Assembly (NCBI GenBank): GCA_902805985.1
Contig: CADCUW010000013.1
Coordinates: 1 to 8,603 of the forward strand
Origin: an uncultured Rubrobacteraceae bacterium
GTDB lineage: Bacteria; Actinomycetota; Rubrobacteria; Rubrobacterales; Rubrobacteraceae
Direction of reading: 5' to 3'
DNA length: 8,603 nucleotides
Under the pieces are notes generated by a model. It made no database searches. It saw only the letters and a program-made list of their open reading frames with translations, and was not told where the DNA came from. The translations under genes and the position numbers were made by a program. How positions within the stretch are numbered: the stretch's first letter is position 1; the number at the start of each line of letters is the position of its first letter. Shown here in pieces: positions 5,451-8,603 of this stretch.

Positions 5451-5598
5451 TATGCGGCACCCTTCCTGAATAGGCGTGCCCGTGGGCTCTCTGTGCGACG
5501 TGCAGCTAGGAGTATGCTGATCGGCGATGCTTAACGAACAGGCTTATCGGGGAAAATACAAAGAAAGAGACTTTAATATCGCCCATCGGGAGATTCGG
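5451..5598. other. Leader region before the deacetylase gene, with an A-rich segment
   Basis: No separate gene is supported. An in-frame ATG at 5527 would add 24 residues to the deacetylase, but it has no ribosome binding site. Bases 5551-5580 are unusually A/T-rich for this window (GGAAAATACAAAGAAAGAGA, then CTTTAATATC). TATGCT (5513-5518) and TAATAT (5574-5579) are possible -10 boxes without good -35 partners. The segment is most likely promoter and leader. Confidence 0.3.
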
Positions 5599-6273
5599 AT
5601 GACCAGGGCCGCAAACGACACGCCACGGGAGGTGCTGCGAATCTCGCTCACCTTCGACGACGGTCCGCATCCCGTCTGGACCCCGCGCGTGCTGGAAGCG
5701 TTACACAGGGCCGAAGCCCGGGCCACGTTCTTCGTCGTGGTTTCGCTGGCCCGGCGGTTCCCGCGTTTGATCTCCGACATTCGCCGGTACGGCCACGGGG
5801 TCGAGTTCCACTGCACGGAGCACGTGCGGCACACGGAGCGGTCCCGCGAGGAGGTCGAGGCCGACGTCCGGGACGGTTTGCGAGAGCTCCGTCGCCAGGG
5901 GGTACGCCCCCGGTTCTGGCGTCCGCCGTGGGGCGTGCTCGCGCCCTTTACGGCGGAGATCGCCTACGCGTTTGGGCTCGAGCTCGTGCTCTGGACGGAG
6001 GGCAGCCGAGACTGGCGGGGGGACTCGGCCTCCGAGATGCTGGAACGCGTGGGACCCGAACTTCGACCGGGCTCTATCGTCCTGATGCACGACGGGATCG
6101 GGCCCGGCGCCCTGCGATCCGGCTGCGGCGAGACCGTCACCTTCGTGGGGCCCCTCGTGGAACGCATCCGCTTCCTCGGGAGCGAGCCAGGACCCTTGAA
6201 CACAAGCTCCGCGGCGGAAACGTTCACCGCGGATGGAGCGTCAGCGGAGCAGGAAGGGCCAATGGAAACGTGA
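5599..6273 (+). CDS. Polysaccharide deacetylase (NodB homology domain)
   Basis: A 224-aa protein, nearly all NodB-type carbohydrate esterase family 4 domain. Motif 1 is TFDDGPHP (D20 catalytic base, D21 metal ligand), motif 2 HCTEH (H71 and H75 metal ligands), motif 3 RPPWG (108-112), motif 4 around 'SRDW' (D138, W139), and motif 5 'IVLMHDG' (H164). All catalytic and metal residues are present, so it should be an active metal-dependent deacetylase of N- or O-acetylated sugars. No signal peptide or membrane anchor is visible with this start, so it may act in the cytoplasm on a precursor. ATG 5599 was chosen because GGGAG (5588-5592) precedes it by six bases; ATG 5527 lacks one. The last 30 residues are a disordered Ser/Ala/Glu tail. 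With the nearby methyltransferase and glycosyltransferase it suggests polysaccharide or glycolipid modification. Confidence 0.88.
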   Translation: MTRAANDTPREVLRISLTFDDGPHPVWTPRVLEALHRAEARATFFVVVSLARRFPRLISDIRRYGHGVEFHCTEHVRHTERSREEVEADVRDGLRELRRQGVRPRFWRPPWGVLAPFTAEIAYAFGLELVLWTEGSRDWRGDSASEMLERVGPELRPGSIVLMHDGIGPGALRSGCGETVTFVGPLVERIRFLGSEPGPLNTSSAAETFTADGASAEQEGPMET

Positions 6274-6581
6274 GAGGGGCCATATACCGCCTACTTGTGC
6301 AGGATGCCCGTCTGTTAGGCGAAAACCCGTGGGCCTCACGCCATCCGTCTCCCACGGAGCCCCGGCGTGCGGTCGCGGAAGCCTGCCGGGGGATCCTGGG
6401 CGAGCCGGCCCAAGCCCGCAGTTCCTGCCCGTTCGCCGTTGGCGACGCCTCCGAGCAGGCCCGACGCGACTCGGGGCTCTTTGCCCTCCGGCGTCGCCTC
6501 CCGAGGCGCGCTTGCGCCCGTTCGGGCGTGCGCCGGGAGGGCAGCCGGCAGGGCACCTTGAGCAGGGGCGCCCGCGCGTGA
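6270..6581 (+). other. Ambiguous stretch between deacetylase and methyltransferase
   Basis: A frame of 103 codons begins at GTG 6270 and ends at TGA 6579-6581. It overlaps the deacetylase stop by four bases (GTGA 6270-6273) and the methyltransferase start by four bases (GTGA 6578-6581), the pattern of translationally coupled genes. The product is very Arg/Ser/Ala-rich ('RRRLPRRACARSGVRREG') and unlike any family I know. By hand count its third positions are about 79% GC and its second positions about 67%, which is not the clear contrast of a real gene here. The second half carries a large hairpin. It may be a decayed gene, a spacer or an unusual small protein; I cannot decide. Confidence 0.3.
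6497..6540 (+). promoter_or_regulatory. Large bulged hairpin before the methyltransferase
   Basis: CCTCCCG (6497-6503) pairs with CGGGAGG (6534-6540), GCGC (6506-6509) with GCGC (6530-6533), and GCGCCC (6514-6519) with GGGCGT (6524-6529) around the loop GTTC. Small bulges separate the three stems. No T-tract follows, so a terminator is not clear. It ends 38 bases before the methyltransferase start. Confidence 0.45.
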
Positions 6582-7186
6582 CGGACCGCTTCCACCGGGA
6601 GTACTTCGAGGAGCTCTACGGGCGGTCCGAGGACCCTTGGGAGTTCGCCACGAGCGAGTACGAGAAGAGGAAGTATGGGCGGACGCTCGCCACCCTGGAG
6701 GGCGGCCGTTTTCGCCGGGCGCTTGAGGCGGGCTGCTCCATCGGGGTCTTCACGGCTATGCTCGCCCCCTACTGCGACGAGCTCTTGGCCGTGGACACCT
6801 CCGAGCGGGCTGTCGAGCTCGCCCGGGAGCGCCTCTCGGGGTCCCGGCACGTGCGTGTCGAGCGGCGCACCCTCCCGGAAGAGGCACCGGAGGGTCCCTT
6901 CGACCTTATCGTGGCCTCCGAGTTCCTCTACTACCTCACGGAGGACCTCCTGCTCGCGACGCTTCGGCGTTTCGAGCAGGAGCTTGCCATCGGGGGAAGT
7001 CTGCTCGTCGTACATATGCGCAAGGAGGTAGAAACCTATCCTCTCCAGGGCGACGAGGTGCACGATCTCCTTAACCGACAGACCCGGCTCGCCAACGTAC
7101 TCGCCGTAACCGAGCCGGAGTACCGGCTGGACCTTTTCAGGGACACCGAAAATCGCGCTCACCGGAAACCGGAAGGACAATCTTAG
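6578..7186 (+). CDS. NodS-like class I SAM-dependent methyltransferase
   Basis: A 202-aa protein with the N-terminal signature of the NodS-like group, 'YFEELYGRSEDPWEFATSEY' (9-28) followed by EKRKY. The SAM-binding motif is 'ALEAGCSIGVFTAML' (48-62), the ribose-binding acidic residue is D73 in 'AVDTSERAVELAR', and 'FDLIVASEFLYYL' (108-120) is the next core strand. It should transfer a methyl group from S-adenosylmethionine; NodS methylates an amino sugar of Nod factor, and relatives occur in glycan clusters beside deacetylases and glycosyltransferases, as here. The actual acceptor is unknown. GTG 6578 was chosen because AGGGG (6564-6568) precedes it by nine bases and the NodS similarity starts immediately. 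The frame is open to 6233, but that extension is Pro/Arg/Gly-rich and looks out-of-frame. The gene converges on the glycosyltransferase with only 42 bases between stops. Confidence 0.82.
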   Translation: MTDRFHREYFEELYGRSEDPWEFATSEYEKRKYGRTLATLEGGRFRRALEAGCSIGVFTAMLAPYCDELLAVDTSERAVELARERLSGSRHVRVERRTLPEEAPEGPFDLIVASEFLYYLTEDLLLATLRRFEQELAIGGSLLVVHMRKEVETYPLQGDEVHDLLNRQTRLANVLAVTEPEYRLDLFRDTENRAHRKPEGQS

Positions 7187-7228
7187 TCGAAGGTGCGTCC
7201 TCCGGTAGGCCTCTAAGCAGAAAGAGCT

Positions 7229-8164
7229 TCATGGACTTTCTCGTGAGGAGGGCAGGGCTTTCCTCGCTCTAGCGGCACGGGCGTGGGGCACATCCAGCCT
7301 GGTAACCAATCCTCTCGACCTGCCCCTGAAAACGTTCCAATGGTAGTACGCTTGGGCGGTCTTTAGACTCGCCGCGCAGACCATCACCCGTTTCAGGGGC
7401 TCGACAAGGGTCCCAACCCTGGCGCGTAGCGGGTACTCGTGTTTTCTGAGCACACGCCCTCTCCCACAGCCATACTCGTACGCTCGCCGCATGGACTTGG
7501 CGTCGTACGGGGGCACGGATTGCGGATGGATCACATCCAAGGAAGGATCATAGTACAGCGATGCGCCCTCACTCAGGAGCTGCAGAAGGTAGTCGGTGCC
7601 TTCGCCCGATTCCCAGGCCGTGCCGGAGCCCTTGCCGAGGGTTTCGTCGAACCGGAACCTCCTTGCGCTCTTGCCGCGCACGAACATGGTGGCCTCGATG
7701 CTGCGGGTCCAGATGTTTACGGCGTCTAGAGGACCGGGGTCGAGATCGAAGTCCAGGATGCTGCTCCGACCTTGCCCATCAACCAGACGCCCGGTCAATC
7801 CGTCCATCTCGGGGTGGCGATCGAAGAACCGCGCCACCTTCTCCAGCAGATCCGGCGGGTACCGGCAGTCGTCGTCCGGGAAAGCGACCACGTCGGAACA
7901 AGAGTACCCGAGCCCTTCGTTTCTTGCCGCCGACGCGCCCACCCGCTTTGTTCGCAGGTGGAGGATGGGGTACAGGTCCCCGTAGGCGTCCAAAACCGGC
8001 GCCAGCCTGTTATCCGGGTTCTGGTCCACCACGACCAGCTCGAAGTCGCGGAAGGTTTGGGCAGCGAGCGAAGCCAGAAACTGCTGTGGCTCGTCCCTCC
8101 TCCCGATTGTGGGTAAGATTAGCGAGAAACGTCGCAACAGCCACCACTTTCTTAAATTGCTCAC
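7229..8164 (-). CDS. Family 2 glycosyltransferase
   Basis: A 311-aa GT-A-fold glycosyltransferase. It has 'FSLILPTIGRRDEPQQFLAS' (13-32), 'FELVVVDQN' (41-49), 'GASAARNEGL' (76-85), the nucleotide-sugar and metal site 'VVAFPDDDC' (D97-D99) and an acceptor or base region 'ESGEGTDYLL' (186-194, D191). These are the usual elements of inverting family 2 enzymes that add a sugar from a nucleotide donor. Donor and acceptor cannot be told. No membrane segment is convincing, so it is likely cytoplasmic or peripheral. The start GTG 8164 has no good ribosome binding site, and the domain begins at about residue 13, so a slightly later start such as the TTG at residue 10 is possible. Codons near the start are less GC-rich than the rest. 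It converges on the methyltransferase and probably belongs to the same glycan pathway. Confidence 0.88.
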   Translation of the reverse strand: MSNLRKWWLLRRFSLILPTIGRRDEPQQFLASLAAQTFRDFELVVVDQNPDNRLAPVLDAYGDLYPILHLRTKRVGASAARNEGLGYSCSDVVAFPDDDCRYPPDLLEKVARFFDRHPEMDGLTGRLVDGQGRSSILDFDLDPGPLDAVNIWTRSIEATMFVRGKSARRFRFDETLGKGSGTAWESGEGTDYLLQLLSEGASLYYDPSLDVIHPQSVPPYDAKSMRRAYEYGCGRGRVLRKHEYPLRARVGTLVEPLKRVMVCAASLKTAQAYYHWNVFRGRSRGLVTRLDVPHARAARARKALPSSRESP

Positions 8165-8380
8165 TCGTGGTGAGGCAGTCCGATTCGAGATTCCAGCCCA
8201 GACTTACTCGACCTGACCCCGCTATTTTCTTGTTAGACCGCGTCTAAGCTAACCTTGTCCCAAGCCCGTTATTACCCACAGGTCCCCTTCCTTACCCGCA
8301 TGCTCCCTTCCGACCTGGCGGAAGGTCACCACAAATGCGACCGGCTGACGGCCACGTCCGCGACCGACCTCTGCTCTTTA
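8165..8380. other. Intergenic region upstream of the glycosyltransferase
   Basis: No gene is supported. The region is less GC-rich than its surroundings between about 8220 and 8280. It holds a perfect palindrome at 8233-8247 and a 7-bp hairpin CCTTCCG/CGGAAGG at 8306-8325 (loop ACCTGG). Promoters for the minus-strand glycosyltransferase probably lie here, but no clear -35/-10 pair was found. Confidence 0.4.
8233..8247. promoter_or_regulatory. Palindrome TTAGAC-CGC-GTCTAA, possible operator
   Basis: Two perfect 6-base arms, TTAGAC (8233-8238) and GTCTAA (8242-8247), surround CGC. The size and symmetry are those of a site for a dimeric regulator. It lies 69 bases upstream of the glycosyltransferase start. 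The regulator is not known. Confidence 0.35.
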
Positions 8381-8398
8381 TTCACCGGAGTGCGTGGA
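8381..8398 (+). repeat. Interspersed direct repeat, copy 6 (cut at the IS boundary)
   Basis: TTCACCGGAGTGCGTGGA is identical to copies 1, 2 and 5 over 18 bases. The following GAAACTGTTTGGAAATTC then departs from the consensus and leads directly into the transposase remnant. Either the IS inserted into a repeat copy, or the sequence past 8398 is a diverged repeat. Confidence 0.8.
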
Positions 8399-8603
8399 GA
8401 AACTGTTTGGAAATTCTCAGACCCGTGCCAACCTCCTCACCATCAGCCGGATCATGGCCGCGTAGACGAACGCTTCCGCGCTGGCGCACAGCCTCTCGTA
8501 ATCCTTGCTCATCCTCCTGTTCTGCCCCAACCACGAGAAGGTCCGCTCCACCACCCACCTCCTCGGCCCACCTCTTGCTCCGTCCCTGGTAGCCGGCGTC
8601 CAG
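8399..8603 (-). mobile_element. IS5-family insertion sequence remnant, one end only
   Basis: The element is recognised by its transposase tail (stop codon at 8417-8419). Its outer end is placed near 8399, where identity with the interspersed repeat stops; GAAACTGTTTGGAAATTC would then be the terminal sequence. The other end and the target duplication lie outside the window, so the boundary is an estimate. Confidence 0.6.
8417..8603 (-). pseudogene. IS5-type DDE transposase, C-terminal fragment with internal deletion
   Basis: Read on the minus strand, the window edge starts with '[15 protein letters not shown]' (first frame, a typical second-Asp region of IS5-type transposases). After a junction near 8560 the next frame continues with '[20 protein letters not shown]' and on to '...[15 protein letters not shown]' and TGA. 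In intact relatives, as I remember them, these two blocks are separated by roughly 40 residues; here they almost touch and are in different frames. The second block holds the catalytic glutamate (WVVERTFSW). The gene is therefore internally deleted and frameshifted and should be inactive. The N-terminal part lies beyond the window. Confidence 0.75.

Noticed and set aside
4992..5534. Plus-strand open frame of 180 codons
   Set aside because: It runs through repeat copy 5 and opposite the 75-aa gene, with composition typical of a non-coding frame.
5527..5598. Earlier ATG for the deacetylase
   Set aside because: No ribosome binding site, and the A-rich composition differs from the gene; it looks like leader. 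Not fully excluded.
6233..6577. Extension of the methyltransferase by 115 residues
   Set aside because: The extra part is Pro/Arg/Gly-rich without similarity; the NodS-like region begins at GTG 6578 with a ribosome binding site.
6224..7180. Minus-strand open frame of 318 codons
   Set aside because: It is a shadow of the methyltransferase, which has recognisable SAM motifs on the + strand.
246..8416. Six repeat copies as a CRISPR array
   Set aside because: Spacing is irregular and very large, copies are diverged and of different lengths, and no cas genes are present.
1..8603. tRNA or rRNA genes
   Set aside because: No cloverleaf with a T-loop GTTCRA pattern or rRNA-like block was found on either strand.

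Overview
The window reads as a chromosomal stretch from a high-GC actinobacterium. The genus Rubrobacter is my best guess, from the very GC-rich third codon positions, frequent GTG starts, phasin-like proteins and small helical proteins. That is recognition, not a search result. The DNA is mostly single-copy metabolic and cell-surface genes, separated by intergenic regions that carry a repeated sequence.

Layout. At 1-142 is the C-terminal tail of a diacylglycerol-kinase-like lipid kinase, followed by a hairpin terminator. A single-domain cupin (373-855) and a Crp/Fnr-type regulator (1183-1887) follow on the + strand. A minus-strand phasin-like gene (2037-2744) converges on the regulator, with a strong terminator between them. 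From 2838 to 4826 runs a + strand cluster that looks like an operon: a 63-aa helical protein, an 82-aa protein, an alpha/beta hydrolase and a second phasin-like protein, closed by a 15-bp-stem terminator. A 75-aa acidic minus-strand protein (5046-5273) follows. Then come a NodB-type polysaccharide deacetylase (5599-6273), an ambiguous stretch of about 300 bp, a NodS-like SAM methyltransferase (6578-7186) and, convergent with it, a family 2 glycosyltransferase (7229-8164). The window ends in a broken IS5-type transposase (8417-8603, minus).

How the genes may work together. The two phasin-like proteins share a C-terminal module of about 53 residues and flank a hydrolase, which suggests a storage-granule or lipid-surface locus. 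The hydrolase keeps its acid and histidine but has proline where the nucleophile serine belongs. The deacetylase, methyltransferase and glycosyltransferase look like part of a surface-polysaccharide or glycoconjugate set.

The main unexplained structure is a direct-repeat family of about 40-66 bp starting TTCACCGGAGTGCGTGG. It occurs six times in 8.6 kb, always in the same orientation and always between genes. The sixth copy runs straight into the end of the IS remnant. No tRNA, rRNA or CRISPR array was seen.
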